DNA of 64,000 bases, from assembly GCA_019635415.1 (NCBI GenBank), contig JAHBZN010000001.1, positions 992,001 through 1,056,000 on the forward strand, given 5' to 3'. This stretch comes from Ramlibacter sp. (GTDB taxonomy: Bacteria > Pseudomonadota > Gammaproteobacteria > Burkholderiales > Burkholderiaceae_C). Positions 53,667 to 63,189 of the stretch are shown here, one piece after another; position 1 is the stretch's first letter; the number at the start of each line of letters is the position of its first letter. The translations under genes were made by a program, and so were the position numbers. The notes beneath the pieces were generated by a model. It saw only the letters and a program-made list of their open reading frames with translations, had not been told where the DNA came from and ran no database searches.

Positions 53667-54443
53667 ATGCCGCAACTGAACTTCGTCAAGCAGGGCAAGG
53701 GGCCGACTCTGGTGCTGAGCCATGCGCTGGGCTGTGACCTGACCATGTGGGACGACGTGGCCAGCCTGCTGCAAAAGCGCTACACCGTGCTGCGGTATGA
53801 CCATCGGGGCCATGGCCACTCCGAGCAGTTGCGCGGTCCGTATTCGATGGAAGTGTTCGCCGATGACGCCGCTGCGCTGATCGAGGAGCACGCGAAGGGG
53901 CCGGTCACCTTTGTCGGGCTGGTGATGGGCGGCATGACGGGGCAGCAACTCGCCGTGCGCTATCCGCATCTCGTGCAGTGCATCGTGATGGCCAACTCGG
54001 CCAGCTACTTTGACGACAACATCCGCGCCCGTCTGACGGCGCGTGCGCAGGTGGCTCTGGAACAAGGCATGGAGGCCGTGGCCGATGAGGCCATGACGCA
54101 CTGGTTCTCGCCGGCCTTCATGGCAACGGCCGAGGGTGCCGCCAAGGCGGCGCGACTGCGGGCCTCGCTGGTGGCCATGGACCCGCGCGTCTACGTGGCC
54201 AGCTGCGACGCCATGATGGAGGTCGATTTCGGCAGCAGCAACCCGTTGATCGGCTGCCCTACGCTGGTCGTGGCCGGCACCCAGGACGACAGCATCTCGG
54301 TGCAGACCGCCGAAGCGCTGTGCCGCAGCATCTCCGGTGCCGATCTGCGCACGCTCGACACCGGCCGCATGAGCGCCGTGGAACGGCCTGTCGAGTTTGC
54401 TACCCTCGTGCATGAATTCCTCAAGGAAATCAAGATCCGATGA
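53667..54443 (+). CDS. Alpha/beta hydrolase-fold protein lacking the catalytic Ser and His
   Basis: 258 aa, matching 3-oxoadipate enol-lactonase (PcaD)-type hydrolases along its length: SHALGCDLTMWDD, RYDHRGHGHSE, the elbow context TFVGLVMGGMTGQQLAVRYP, GTQDDSIS and LDTGRMSAVERP. In active relatives the elbow reads GLSMGG and the His segment reads GHxSxVE. Here the nucleophile is V86 (codon gtg at 53922) and the catalytic His is R234 (cgc at 54366). The acid (D207/D208) remains. The frame is intact and the ATGA overlap with aroQ indicates expression, so a non-hydrolytic role is likely. Confidence 0.85.
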   Translation: MPQLNFVKQGKGPTLVLSHALGCDLTMWDDVASLLQKRYTVLRYDHRGHGHSEQLRGPYSMEVFADDAAALIEEHAKGPVTFVGLVMGGMTGQQLAVRYPHLVQCIVMANSASYFDDNIRARLTARAQVALEQGMEAVADEAMTHWFSPAFMATAEGAAKAARLRASLVAMDPRVYVASCDAMMEVDFGSSNPLIGCPTLVVAGTQDDSISVQTAEALCRSISGADLRTLDTGRMSAVERPVEFATLVHEFLKEIKIR

Positions 54444-54883
54444 AAACCGCCGTCGTCCTCAACGGGCCCAACCTCAATTTGCTCGGCACCCGGGAGCCCG
54501 CTGTCTATGGCTCGCACACTCTCGCCGACGTGCAGAAGCTCTGCGCCGATGCCTGTGCGGCGCAAGGCTTCAACCTGGATTTCCGCCAGACCAACCATGA
54601 AGGGGTGCTGGTCGACTGGCTTCAGGAAGCCGGCCGGGCGCAGGCCGAGGGCACCGTGGTGGGCGTGGTGCTCAACGCAGGCGCATACACCCACACCAGC
54701 GTGGCCCTGCACGACGCCATCAAGGGCACGGGCCTGACCCTGATCGAGTTGCACATCAGCAATGTCCATGCACGCGAGCCCTTTCGCCATCACAGCTACA
54801 TCTCGCCAGCGGCTCGCGCCGTGATGGCGGGCTTCGGCGTCCAGGGCTATCCACTGGCCATCGCGGCGCTGGCTTCCCTGTAG
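54440..54883 (+). CDS. aroQ: 3-Dehydroquinate dehydratase, type II
   Basis: 147 aa. LNGPNLNLLGTREPAVYGSHTL carries the catalytic Tyr23 and flap Arg18; NPGAYTHTS-like NAGAYTHTS, and ELHISNVHAREPFRHHSYIS with His100-type residue. Dodecameric type II enzyme of the shikimate pathway, converting 3-dehydroquinate to 3-dehydroshikimate. Start ATG 54440 overlaps the preceding hydrolase-fold gene (ATGA), so translation is coupled. Confidence 0.96.
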   Translation: MKTAVVLNGPNLNLLGTREPAVYGSHTLADVQKLCADACAAQGFNLDFRQTNHEGVLVDWLQEAGRAQAEGTVVGVVLNAGAYTHTSVALHDAIKGTGLTLIELHISNVHAREPFRHHSYISPAARAVMAGFGVQGYPLAIAALASL

Positions 54884-54956
54884 GCCCGCAGCGCCCCTGT
54901 CTGCGCTCCATTCTTAGCTAAATCGACCGGTAGCCCTTGCCGGATGGCCACTCTTT

Positions 54957-54973
54957 GCTACCAAAATGGTAGC
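54957..54973. repeat. Short inverted repeat downstream of aroQ
   Basis: GCTACCA-AAA-TGGTAGC, 7-bp perfect arms between convergent aroQ and the LysR gene. No T-run follows on either strand, so terminator function is doubtful. It resembles other AT-flavoured GCTA...TAGC pieces at 20115 and 35430 in this window. Confidence 0.4.
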
Positions 54974-55003
54974 GCTTGGCGTGTTGGCGTTCGCTGTTGT
55001 CCC

Positions 55004-55903
55004 TCAGGTCCAGGCGGGATGCTCGAACGCCGCCACGAGAAAGTCCACCATGGCCCGCACCTTGCCCGGCACGTGCCGGCGGCTCGGGTATAGCGCCTGG
55101 ATATCCAGCCTGGGTCCGCTGTAGTGCGGCAGGATCTCGACCAGGCGGCCCGCGGCCAGGTCCGGCCCCACCAGAAAGGCCGGCTGGAAGATGAGCCCCT
55201 GGTCGGCCAGCGCCGCGGCGCGGCAGGTGTCGCCGCTGTTGGCGCGCAGACAGGGGTGGACGGGAACGCTGTGCGGCCGGCCTTCGGGGCCCTGGAAGGT
55301 CCAGGCGTCGCCTCCCGACCAGAGTGAGTACGCCACGGCGCTGTGGTCGGCAATGTCCTCGATGCGGCGGATGGCCGGGGCCATGCGCAGGTACTCCGGT
55401 GAGGCACACAGCACCACGCGGTCGGTGGCGAGCGGCCGCGCCACCAGCGACGAGCTTTGCGGGCGGCCCACGCGAACCGCCAGGTCGTAGCCTTCGTCCA
55501 CCAGGTCCACAAGCCGGTCGGTGAGCGTGATGTCCAGTTCCACCTGAGGGTGGCGTTGGAGAAACTGGCCCCACAGCGGTGCCAGGTGCAGATTGCCGAA
55601 GGTCACGGGCACGTTGATGCGCAGGCGGCCGGCCGGGCGCAGGGTGGTAGCGCTGGCCGCGGCATTGGCTTCCGCGAGGTCGTCGAGGATCTGGCGCGCG
55701 CGCTCATGGTAGGCGCTGCCCGAGTCGGTGAGCGAGACCTTGCGCGTGGTCCGGTTCAGCAGCCGGGTGCCGAGCTGGCCTTCAAGCTCGATCACCAGCC
55801 GCGACACCGCGGCGCGGGACAGCCCCAGGCGGTCGGCCGCGGCCACGAAGCTGCCGAGTTGGGCCACTGCACAAAAAGCCTCGATTCGTCGCAGGGAATC
55901 CAT
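55004..55903 (-). CDS. LysR-family transcriptional regulator
   Basis: 299 aa. HTH at residues 1-62 (RRIEAFCAVAQLGSFVAAADRLGLSRAAVSRLVIELEGQLGTRLLNRTTRKVSLT) and a LysR-substrate domain with RLRINVPVTFGNLHLAPLWGQFLQRHP and SLVARPLATDRVVLCASPEYL. Divergent from the dioxygenase gene at 56015 across about 110 bp, so it likely controls that gene. Confidence 0.93.
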   Translation of the reverse strand: MDSLRRIEAFCAVAQLGSFVAAADRLGLSRAAVSRLVIELEGQLGTRLLNRTTRKVSLTDSGSAYHERARQILDDLAEANAAASATTLRPAGRLRINVPVTFGNLHLAPLWGQFLQRHPQVELDITLTDRLVDLVDEGYDLAVRVGRPQSSSLVARPLATDRVVLCASPEYLRMAPAIRRIEDIADHSAVAYSLWSGGDAWTFQGPEGRPHSVPVHPCLRANSGDTCRAAALADQGLIFQPAFLVGPDLAAGRLVEILPHYSGPRLDIQALYPSRRHVPGKVRAMVDFLVAAFEHPAWT

Positions 55904-56014
55904 GGGTCGATTGAATTGTCAAATTTTGAATGACAGTTTGTCCATCAATTGATAGTTTATCTTGAATGGCGCGACAACTATAGTCCTTCCATGTCCGATG
56001 AAAAGGAAAACTCC
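55904..56014. promoter_or_regulatory. LysR/dioxygenase divergent intergenic region with palindrome
   Basis: AT-rich compared with its flanks. Holds the 10-bp palindrome ATCAATTGAT (55944-55953) and TGTCA...TGACA arms nearby (55917-55935). T-N11-A patterns occur several times. These are candidates for the LysR binding site; no experimentally defined site can be named. Start choice for the dioxygenase (56015) uses the AAGGA at about 56003. Confidence 0.4.
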
Positions 56015-56830
56015 ATGACCTCCGACGCCGTTCCTGCCCTGTTCGTGTCGCACGGGGCGCCCCTGTTTGCCGTGGACGCTGGCGAGACCGGCCCGGCGCT
56101 CACGCGCTTTGGCGCTGAACTGGCGGCCGCGCAGCCTCAGGGCCTGCGCGGTGTGGTCCTCATGTCGCCCCACTGGATGGCGCGCAGCCCGGCCGTGATG
56201 ACCAGTGCCGCACCCGCCACCTGGCACGACTTTGGAGGCTTTCCGCCAGAGCTGTACCGCCTGCAGTACCCGGCCCACGGCCACCCGGCGCTGGGCCAGG
56301 AAGTGATCGCTTTGCTGGGGCAGGCCGGCATCGAGGCGCAGGCCGACGCCGCGCGGCCTATGGACCACGGGGCCTGGGTGCCGCTCATGCACCTGTTTCC
56401 CCAGGCCGATGTCCCTGTGGTGCAGGTGGCGCTGCCTGCGCGCCAGGGGCCGGCCGAGGTGTTCGCGATGGGCCGTGCGCTGCGGGGGCTGCGTGGACAG
56501 GGCGTGCTGGTCATGGGGTCGGGCAGCATGACCCACAACCTGGCCGAATTCTTTGGCGGCGAGCGCGAGCCCGCGCCGTACGTCGTGGCCTTCAGCCGCT
56601 GGGTGGAAAACGCGCTCACCCAGGGCCACCTGGACGCGATGCTGGACTATCGGCATGCGGCGCCGCATGCCGCGCGGGCCCACCCGACCGACGACCACTT
56701 CCTGCCCATCTTCTTTGCCCTCGGGGCTGCGGGCTTCGGCGAACCGGGGGTGCAGCCCCGCTACCTGAGCCGTGAGGTGATGTACGGCATGCTGTCGATG
56801 GACGCTTTTGCGATGTCCGCGCCGCACTGA
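56015..56830 (+). CDS. Class III extradiol dioxygenase, DODA/YgiD-like
   Basis: 271 aa from ATG 56015 (MTSDAVPALFVSHGAPLFAVD), with AAGGA upstream; ATG 55991 also in frame. LigB-type fold with metal ligands in SHGAP, SPHW (residues 53-56) and MGSGSMTHNL, and the DDHFLPIFFALGA segment near the end. Family includes 4,5-DOPA dioxygenase and YgiD. Cytoplasmic. Substrate unknown, though the divergent LysR gene suggests induction by an aromatic or quinoid compound. Confidence 0.87.
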   Translation: MTSDAVPALFVSHGAPLFAVDAGETGPALTRFGAELAAAQPQGLRGVVLMSPHWMARSPAVMTSAAPATWHDFGGFPPELYRLQYPAHGHPALGQEVIALLGQAGIEAQADAARPMDHGAWVPLMHLFPQADVPVVQVALPARQGPAEVFAMGRALRGLRGQGVLVMGSGSMTHNLAEFFGGEREPAPYVVAFSRWVENALTQGHLDAMLDYRHAAPHAARAHPTDDHFLPIFFALGAAGFGEPGVQPRYLSREVMYGMLSMDAFAMSAPH

Positions 56831-56931
56831 GGCCGGTTGTACGATTTCTGCAAGGTCATTGGAAGGCCGTTAGCATAGGATGGACATCCAGGCGCTGGTG
56901 AACGGCCGGCGCCGCCGAGAGAGGCCCGTCC

Positions 56932-57588
56932 ATGAGCACCCCCCTGAAAATCGACTTTGTTTCCGACGTTTCCTGCCCCTGGTGCGCCATCGGCCTGAGC
57001 GCGCTTGAACAGGCCCTGGACCGCGTGAAGGGCGACGTCCAGGCCGAGCTGCACTTCCAGCCCTTCGAGCTCAACCCCGGCATGGGCCCGGGAGGGCAGG
57101 ACATCACCGAACACCTGACCCAGAAGTACGGGTCCACGCCGGCTCAACAGGAGCAGATCCGCGAGAACATCCGCTTGCGCGGCGAAGCCGTGGGCTTCAC
57201 CTTCCGCAAGGAAGGTCGCGGCCGCATCTACAACACCTTCGACGCCCACCGCCTTCTGCACTGGGCCGAGGCGCAGGGAGAAGGGCGCCAGCACGCGCTC
57301 AAGAAAAACCTGCTGACGGCCTATTTCACGTACGGCGAAGCGCCCGAATCGCACGAGGTGCTGGTGCGTGCCGCCGAGGCGGCGGGGCTGGATGGCGCGC
57401 GCGCCCGCGACATCCTGGCCGGTGATGAATTTGCCGCCGAGGTGCGGGCCCAGGAGCGGCGCTATCTGGACGCCGGCATTCACTCGGTGCCCGCCATCAT
57501 CTTCAACGATCGGCACCTCATTTCCGGCGGCCAGCCGGTCGAGGTGTTCGAACAGGCCATCAGGCAAATCGCGGCGGGCGAGGCCTGA
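56932..57588 (+). CDS. frnE: DsbA-family FrnE-like thiol oxidoreductase
   Basis: 218 aa. No signal peptide, so cytoplasmic. Thioredoxin-type active site SCPWC (C15, C18), then the alpha-helical insertion (residues about 60-140) and the C-terminal SVPAIIFNDRHLISGGQPVEVFEQAIRQI with the cis-Pro. This is the FrnE/2-hydroxychromene-isomerase-like branch of DsbA proteins. Possible disulfide isomerase under oxidative stress. 7 bp before the hydrolase gene. Confidence 0.87.
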   Translation: MSTPLKIDFVSDVSCPWCAIGLSALEQALDRVKGDVQAELHFQPFELNPGMGPGGQDITEHLTQKYGSTPAQQEQIRENIRLRGEAVGFTFRKEGRGRIYNTFDAHRLLHWAEAQGEGRQHALKKNLLTAYFTYGEAPESHEVLVRAAEAAGLDGARARDILAGDEFAAEVRAQERRYLDAGIHSVPAIIFNDRHLISGGQPVEVFEQAIRQIAAGEA

Positions 57589-57595
57589 CCATCGC

Positions 57596-58447
57596 ATGAC
57601 GGTGACCCCTGCGGTGCTGTATCCCGACATCCGGCGCGTGCTTGCGGGCGCGACCCGCCTCACCACGCCCTGCGGCGCGGGGGAACTGGTCTGGCACAGC
57701 TGGGGGGAGGGCGAGCCGCTGGTGCTGTTGCATGGCGGCAGCGGAAGCTGGACTCACTGGATCCGCAACGTCGAGCCGCTGGCCGCATCGGGGCGGCGGG
57801 TACTGGTGCCGGACCTGCCAGGCTTCGGTGACTCGGCGCAGCCGCCGGGGGGCAGTGATGCCGATGCCCTGCCTGAGCCGCTGGAGGCCGGCCTGGCTCA
57901 GTTGATCGGTAGCGCGGCCTGCGACATCGCCGGTTTTTCCTTCGGGGGCATGACGGCCGGATTGATGCTGGCGCGCTACCCGGCGCGCGCGCGCCGGCTG
58001 GTGGTGATTGGCGCGCCGGGGCTGGGTCTGGCGAGCCGCCGCATGGTGGCGCTCACCCCCTGGCGGCACATCGAGGATGAGGCCGAGCGCGACGCGATCC
58101 ACCGCAGCAACCTTGCGGCGCTGATGCTGTTCCGCCCCGAGGCGATCGACCAGCTGGCCCTGGAAGTGCACAAGGCCAATGTCGTGCGCGACCGCATGAA
58201 GGGCCGCAGCCTGGCCTTCACCGACGCGCTGGTGCGCGCGCTGGCCTCCGTGCGCTGCCCGGTCTGGGCCATCTACGGCGCCGAGGATGCGCTCTACCAG
58301 GGCCGCATGGCGGAAGTGGAGCCCGCCCTGCGCGCCGCACCCGACTTCCGGGGCCTGACGCTGCTGCCAGAGGCCGGGCACTGGGTGCAGTTCGAGCAGC
58401 CCGGTGCTTTTGATACGGCCTTGCTGGCTGCCCTCAATACTCGCTGA
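57596..58447 (+). CDS. Alpha/beta hydrolase
   Basis: 283 aa from ATG 57596. [12 protein letters not shown] (oxyanion), [14 protein letters not shown], elbow GFSFGG with intact Ser, [10 protein letters not shown] (acid) and [15 protein letters not shown] (His): a complete triad. In contrast with the dead fold at 53667. The 3' end overlaps convergent gcvP by 14 bp. Substrate unknown; similar to C-C bond hydrolases of aromatic degradation. Confidence 0.88.
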   Translation: MTVTPAVLYPDIRRVLAGATRLTTPCGAGELVWHSWGEGEPLVLLHGGSGSWTHWIRNVEPLAASGRRVLVPDLPGFGDSAQPPGGSDADALPEPLEAGLAQLIGSAACDIAGFSFGGMTAGLMLARYPARARRLVVIGAPGLGLASRRMVALTPWRHIEDEAERDAIHRSNLAALMLFRPEAIDQLALEVHKANVVRDRMKGRSLAFTDALVRALASVRCPVWAIYGAEDALYQGRMAEVEPALRAAPDFRGLTLLPEAGHWVQFEQPGAFDTALLAALNTR

Positions 58448-61319
58448 CCGGCACGCAACTGCAGAACAGATTGCGGTCGCCGTAGACGTTGTCCACGCGT
58501 CCGACGGGGGGCCAGTATTTGGCGTGGCGGGTAGTGCCGAGCACAGCGGCCCCGTCCTCGCGTGAATAGGCGTGGTTCCATTCGCTCTTGAGCAAGGCCG
58601 CAGCAGTGTGCGGTGCGTGCTTGAGCGGGTTGTCCTCGCGTGGCCACTCGCCGCGTTCGACGCGGCGGATTTCCTCCCGGATGGCGATCATGGCGTCGAT
58701 GAAGCGGTCCAGTTCGTCGAGGGTTTCGCTCTCGGTGGGCTCGACCATCAGCGTCCCGGCCACCGGGAAGCTCAGCGTCGGCGCATGGAAGCCATGGTCG
58801 ATCAGGCGCTTGGCCACATCCTCGGCGGTGATGCCGCTGCTTTCCTTGAGCGGGCGCAGGTCCAGGATGCACTCGTGGGCCACGTGGCCATTGGCGCTGG
58901 CGTACAGCGTGGGGTAGTGGTCCTTGAGCCGCGCACTGATGTAGTTGGCGCTGAGGATAGCGATTTCCGTGGCCTGCTTCAGACCCTCGGCGCCCATCAT
59001 GCGGCAGTACATCCAGCTGATGGGCAGCACCGCCGCATTCCCCAGGGGTGCGGCCGAGATGGCCCCCACGCCGCCCGGGATGCCGGCGGTGGCATGGCCG
59101 GGGAGGAAAGGCACGAGGTCTTCCACCACGCACACGGGCCCGACACCCGGGCCGCCACCGCCGTGGGGAATGCAGAAGGTCTTGTGCAGGTTCAGATGGC
59201 TCACGTCGCCACCGAACTCGCCGGGTGCGGCCACGCCGACCAGCGCATTCATGTTGGCGCCGTCCACGTAGACACGGCCGCCGTGCTGGTGCACGAGCGC
59301 GCACAGCTCCTTGACCTGCATCTCGAACACGCCGTGCGTGCTGGGGTAGGTGATCATCACGCAGGCCAGGTGGGCGCTGTGCTGTTCACATTTGGCCTGC
59401 AGATCGGCCATGTCGACGTTGCCCCGGGCGTCACACGCGGTGACCACCACCTGCATGCCGACCATCTGGGCACTGGCCGGATTGGTACCGTGCGCCGAGG
59501 ACGGGATCAGGCAGATGTTGCGGTGGCCCTGGCCCTTGCTTTCATGGAACGCCTTGATGGCCAGCAGACCGGCGTATTCCCCTTGCGAGCCGGCGTTGGG
59601 CTGCAGGCTGATGCCGGCGTACCCCGTGGCCTGGCACAGCCATTCGCGCAGCTGGGCGTCCAGCTCGGCGTAACCCTGCAACTGGTCAGCCGGCGCGAAC
59701 GGGTGGACATGCGCGAATTCGGGCCAGGTGATGGGGATCATCTCGCTGGTGGCATTGAGCTTCATGGTGCAACTGCCCAGCGGGATCATGCTGCGGTCCA
59801 GCGCCAGGTCCTTGTCGCTCAGCGCCCGCAGGTAGCGCAGCATGCCGGTCTCGGAGTGGTGCGTGTTGAACACCGGGTGCGTCAGATAGGGGCTGGTGCG
59901 GCGCAGCTCGGCCGGGATCATCGGCTCGACGCCTTTCTCAGCCGTCGCGAACGAGGGCAGGGCTTGGCCTTCGCGGGCAAAGACCTTCCACAGCAGCTCC
60001 ACGTCGGCGCGCGTGGTGGTCTCGTCCAGCGACAGCGTGATGTATTCGCCAAAGTAGCGGCGCAGGTTGGCGCCGAGGGACAGGGCGCGCTGCATCAGGT
60101 CCTGGGTGGCGGCACCGGTGTGCAGCGACAGGGTGTCGAAGGCGCTGTCCTGCCGGGGCGAATGGCCCAGTTCGGCCAGGCCGCGCGCCAGGATGGCGGT
60201 GTAGCTGGCCACGCGCTGGGCAATGCGCTTGAGGCCTTGCGGGCCATGGTAGACGGCGTACATGCTCGCGACCACGGCGGGCAGCACCTGCGCCGTGCAG
60301 ATGTTGGAGGTGGCCTTCTCCCGGCGGATGTGCTGCTCGCGCGTCTGCAAGGCCAGGCGATAGGCCGGATGGCCGTGCGCGTCCACGCTCACGCCCACCA
60401 GACGGCCGGGCAGTGAACGCTTGAATTCATCGCGGCAGGCCATGAAGGCCGCGTGCGGGCCACCCGCCCCCATGGGCATGCCGAAGCGCTGCGTGGAGCC
60501 CACCACGATGTCGGCGCCCCATTCCCCGGGCGGCGCCAGCAGCGTCAGCGCCAGCAGGTCGGTGGCGACGATCAGCGCGGCCTGTCGGGCATGGACGCGC
60601 GCGGCGTCGGCGCGCAAGTCGTCGATGCGGCCGCTGGTGGTGGGGTAGGCCGCCAGCACGGCAAAGAAGTCACCGTCCAGCAGGTCATGCCATTCGGGGC
60701 CGGAGTTGGCCAGCAGCACTTCGATGCCCAGGGGCCGGGCCCGGGTCTGGATCACCTCGATCACCTGCGGATGGCAGTCCCCGGCCACCACGAAGCGGTT
60801 GCTCCTGCTTTTGACGCTGCGCCGGGCCAGGGTCATGGCCTCGGCCGCGGCGGTCGCTTCGTCAAGCATGGAGGCGTTGGCAATGGGCATCGCCGTGAGG
60901 TCGCACACCATGGTCTGAAAATTCACCAGGGCTTCCATGCGCCCCTGGGAGATCTCGGCCTGGTAGGGGGTGTAGGCCGTGTACCAGGCGGGGTTTTCCA
61001 GCACGTTGCGCAGGATCACGCCCGGTGTGTGCGTGCCGTAGTAACCCTGGCCGATGAAGCTCTTGAACAGGCGGTTCCTGCCGGCCATCGCACGCAGCTC
61101 GGCGAGGGCAGCCGCCTCGGTGATGGCGGCGGGCATCTTCATGGCCTGGGCGCGCGCGATCGGGCGCGGCACGATGCCGTCCACCAGCGCCCGGCGCGAC
61201 GCTTCGCCAATGACGGAGAGCATGTGGGCCTCGCCGGCCTCATCGATCCCGATGTGGCGGGCGACGAACTCGGACGGGTTTTCAAGCTCGCCCAGCGGGC
61301 GCGCGGTGGACATCAGCAT
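58434..61319 (-). CDS. gcvP: Glycine dehydrogenase (decarboxylating), P-protein
   Basis: 961 aa, single-chain GcvP. N-terminal half starts with FVARHIGID and continues [41 protein letters not shown]-terminal half has the PLP Lys in [18 protein letters not shown], with [21 protein letters not shown]. Decarboxylates glycine and transfers the aminomethyl group to GcvH. Last gene of gcvT-gcvH-gcvP; expression set by the glycine riboswitch at 62972-63165. Confidence 0.97.
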   Translation of the reverse strand: MLMSTARPLGELENPSEFVARHIGIDEAGEAHMLSVIGEASRRALVDGIVPRPIARAQAMKMPAAITEAAALAELRAMAGRNRLFKSFIGQGYYGTHTPGVILRNVLENPAWYTAYTPYQAEISQGRMEALVNFQTMVCDLTAMPIANASMLDEATAAAEAMTLARRSVKSRSNRFVVAGDCHPQVIEVIQTRARPLGIEVLLANSGPEWHDLLDGDFFAVLAAYPTTSGRIDDLRADAARVHARQAALIVATDLLALTLLAPPGEWGADIVVGSTQRFGMPMGAGGPHAAFMACRDEFKRSLPGRLVGVSVDAHGHPAYRLALQTREQHIRREKATSNICTAQVLPAVVASMYAVYHGPQGLKRIAQRVASYTAILARGLAELGHSPRQDSAFDTLSLHTGAATQDLMQRALSLGANLRRYFGEYITLSLDETTTRADVELLWKVFAREGQALPSFATAEKGVEPMIPAELRRTSPYLTHPVFNTHHSETGMLRYLRALSDKDLALDRSMIPLGSCTMKLNATSEMIPITWPEFAHVHPFAPADQLQGYAELDAQLREWLCQATGYAGISLQPNAGSQGEYAGLLAIKAFHESKGQGHRNICLIPSSAHGTNPASAQMVGMQVVVTACDARGNVDMADLQAKCEQHSAHLACVMITYPSTHGVFEMQVKELCALVHQHGGRVYVDGANMNALVGVAAPGEFGGDVSHLNLHKTFCIPHGGGGPGVGPVCVVEDLVPFLPGHATAGIPGGVGAISAAPLGNAAVLPISWMYCRMMGAEGLKQATEIAILSANYISARLKDHYPTLYASANGHVAHECILDLRPLKESSGITAEDVAKRLIDHGFHAPTLSFPVAGTLMVEPTESETLDELDRFIDAMIAIREEIRRVERGEWPREDNPLKHAPHTAAALLKSEWNHAYSREDGAAVLGTTRHAKYWPPVGRVDNVYGDRNLFCSCVPVSEY

Positions 61320-61356
61320 GGCGTGGCCTTTCAGGCGCTGTTCTGGAGGGAGGGCT

Positions 61357-61734
61357 TCAGGAGTTTTCCTGGGTGAACTTGATGTAGCCGGGTTCGTCCA
61401 TCAGGGCATCGAACTCCGCCATGTCCTTGATGAGGATGCTGAAGAACCAGCCGTTGCCCAGCGGGTCGGTGTTGGCCAGCGACGGGTCGGCGCGCAGGGC
61501 CTCGTTGACCTCGGTCACTTCGCCAGCGATGGGCATGTACACGTCGGCGGCGGCCTTGACGGACTCGACCACGCCGGCGACCTCGCCCTTGGCATAGACC
61601 CGGCCCACTTCGGGCAGTTCGACAAACACCACGTCACCGAGTGCATCCTGCGCGTGCTGCGTGATGCCGACCGTGGCGGCCTCGTGGTCTTCGAGCTGGA
61701 TCCACTCATGGTCCTGGGTGTATTTCATGGTCAT
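61357..61734 (-). CDS. gcvH: Glycine cleavage system H-protein
   Basis: 125 aa from ATG 61734, which has AGGAG 6 bp upstream (ATG 61728 in frame is too close). Lipoyl-domain fold with the lipoylation Lys K60 in [14 protein letters not shown], and [15 protein letters not shown] near the end. Shuttles the methylamine group between GcvP, GcvT and L-protein. 45 bp after gcvT. Confidence 0.97.
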   Translation of the reverse strand: MTMKYTQDHEWIQLEDHEAATVGITQHAQDALGDVVFVELPEVGRVYAKGEVAGVVESVKAAADVYMPIAGEVTEVNEALRADPSLANTDPLGNGWFFSILIKDMAEFDALMDEPGYIKFTQENS

Positions 61735-61779
61735 GTCGCGCTCCTGGATAAAGGTTGGAATCTGAATTTAACCGCGGGA

Positions 61780-62919
61780 TCAGCCGCGGTAGTAGCGTGT
61801 GGGCACAAAGGGCATGGCACTCACCTCCATGGGCACGGCCTTGCCGCGCACCATGGCATTGACCCGCGTGCCCAGTGCCGCATGGGCGATGTCCACGTAG
61901 CCCATGGCCACGGGCCGGTCGATGGTCGGCCCCAGCAGGCCGCTGGTGACCTCGCCGATTCGCTGGCCCGCCAGGTCGTGCAGTTCGGAGTGATCGCGCA
62001 CCGGTACGCGCTCCAGCGCGATCAGGCCCACGCGCTTGCGGGCAAGGCCCTCGCCGCGCAGCTGCGCCAGGACCCGCGGGGCGCCCGGGAAGCCGCCTGC
62101 ACGCTCACCGCCGTCACGCCGGACCTTCTGCAGGGCCCAGGTCAGCCCCGCCTCCACGGGCGTGGTGTGGGTGTCGATGTCGCTGCCGTAGAGGCACAGA
62201 CCCGCTTCCAGGCGCAGGGAGTTGCGCGCACCCAGGCCAATCGGTTTGACTTCGGGCTGGGCCAGGAGCTGCCGCGCCAGGGCTTCGGCGTGGCCGGCCG
62301 GCACCGAGATTTCAAAGCCGTCCTCACCGGTGTAGCCGCTGCGGGTGATGAACAGGTCCGCGCCCTCCCAGATGAAATGGCCCCCGGTCATGAAGACCAG
62401 CCGGTCCACCCCGGTCAGCAGGCGCGACAGCGCCGTGACCGCCTGGGGGCCCTGCAGCGCCAGCAGGGCCCGGTCAGGCAAAGGCAAGACGGCACAGCGA
62501 TTGCCGATCCGGTCCTGGATGTGGGCAATGTCCGTGGCCTTGCAGGCGCCGTTGACGATGACAAAGAGGTCCTCGCCACGGTTCACGAACATCAGGTCGT
62601 CGATGATGGTGCCGTCGTCGGTCAGCAGCAGTCCGTAGCGTTGCCGGCACACGCCGTTGTCGTAGCCCAGGCCAATCACATCCACCGGCATGAGCGTCTC
62701 CAGCGCCGCGGCGGCGTCCGGCCCCACCAGCTTGAGCTGGCCCATGTGGGACACGTCAAACAGGCCGGCGGCTTGGCGCGTGTGGTGGTGCTCGGCCATC
62801 AGGCCCGAGGGGTACTGCACGGGCATGCTGTAGCCGGCAAAGGGCACCATGCGGGCGCCGAGTTCCAGATGCAATGCGTGCAGCGGAGTCTTGAGGAGGG
62901 ATTCGGTGGGGGCGGTCAA
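61780..62919 (-). CDS. gcvT: Aminomethyltransferase, T-protein
   Basis: 379 aa. Landmarks: MVPFAGYSMPVQYPSGLMAEHHHTRQAAGLFDVSHMGQ, the folate-binding GTIIDDLMFVN, TRSGYTGEDGFEIS and GLGARNSLRLEAGLCLYGSDID. Transfers the methylene group to THF and releases ammonia. First gene of the operon, directly downstream of the tandem glycine riboswitch. Confidence 0.97.
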   Translation of the reverse strand: MTAPTESLLKTPLHALHLELGARMVPFAGYSMPVQYPSGLMAEHHHTRQAAGLFDVSHMGQLKLVGPDAAAALETLMPVDVIGLGYDNGVCRQRYGLLLTDDGTIIDDLMFVNRGEDLFVIVNGACKATDIAHIQDRIGNRCAVLPLPDRALLALQGPQAVTALSRLLTGVDRLVFMTGGHFIWEGADLFITRSGYTGEDGFEISVPAGHAEALARQLLAQPEVKPIGLGARNSLRLEAGLCLYGSDIDTHTTPVEAGLTWALQKVRRDGGERAGGFPGAPRVLAQLRGEGLARKRVGLIALERVPVRDHSELHDLAGQRIGEVTSGLLGPTIDRPVAMGYVDIAHAALGTRVNAMVRGKAVPMEVSAMPFVPTRYYRG

Positions 62920-62971
62920 GCGGCGGTCTCCGGGGCAAACGGGCGGATCATGGCTTGCGCCATGGGCTGCC

Positions 62972-63165
62972 CCTGCTGTCCGCTTTACCTGAGAGATTCA
63001 CGCCAGCGATGTGGCGCTTGCTCCTTCGGTGGACCGCGGTGGCGCGGTCTCTCTCCAGCAAGGAAACACCTCCTGCGAGGTGCTTTGTCAGTCCTTTTGC
63101 CTGAGCGTTCGGGGGGACCCTGCGCCTTCGGCGGCTTCCTGAAGGGAAGCTCTCTCCTGACCGGC
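62972..63165 (-). ncRNA. Tandem glycine riboswitch upstream of gcvT
   Basis: Read on the minus strand, two similar modules follow each other. The first has GGAGAGAGC, CGCCGAAGGCGCA and CTCAGGCAAAAGGACTG; the second has TGGAGAGAGACC, CACCGAAGGAGCAAGC and CTCTCAGGTAAA followed by GGACAG. GGAGAGA, CCGAAGG and CTCAGG are the aptamer core blocks of gcvT riboswitches, and the two-aptamer layout is the usual cooperative form. Ends are approximate. It should turn on gcvTHP when glycine is plentiful. Confidence 0.94.
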
Positions 63166-63189
63166 CGATTCTAACCCGCGGTCGGGGGG

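Noticed and set aside
54957..54973. Intrinsic terminator between aroQ and the LysR gene
   Set aside because: The stem is only 7 bp with a 3-nt loop and no T-run on either strand.
54918..55574. Minus-strand 218-residue frame inside the LysR gene
   Set aside because: The LysR frame at 55004-55903 has HTH and effector-domain signatures; this one has none.
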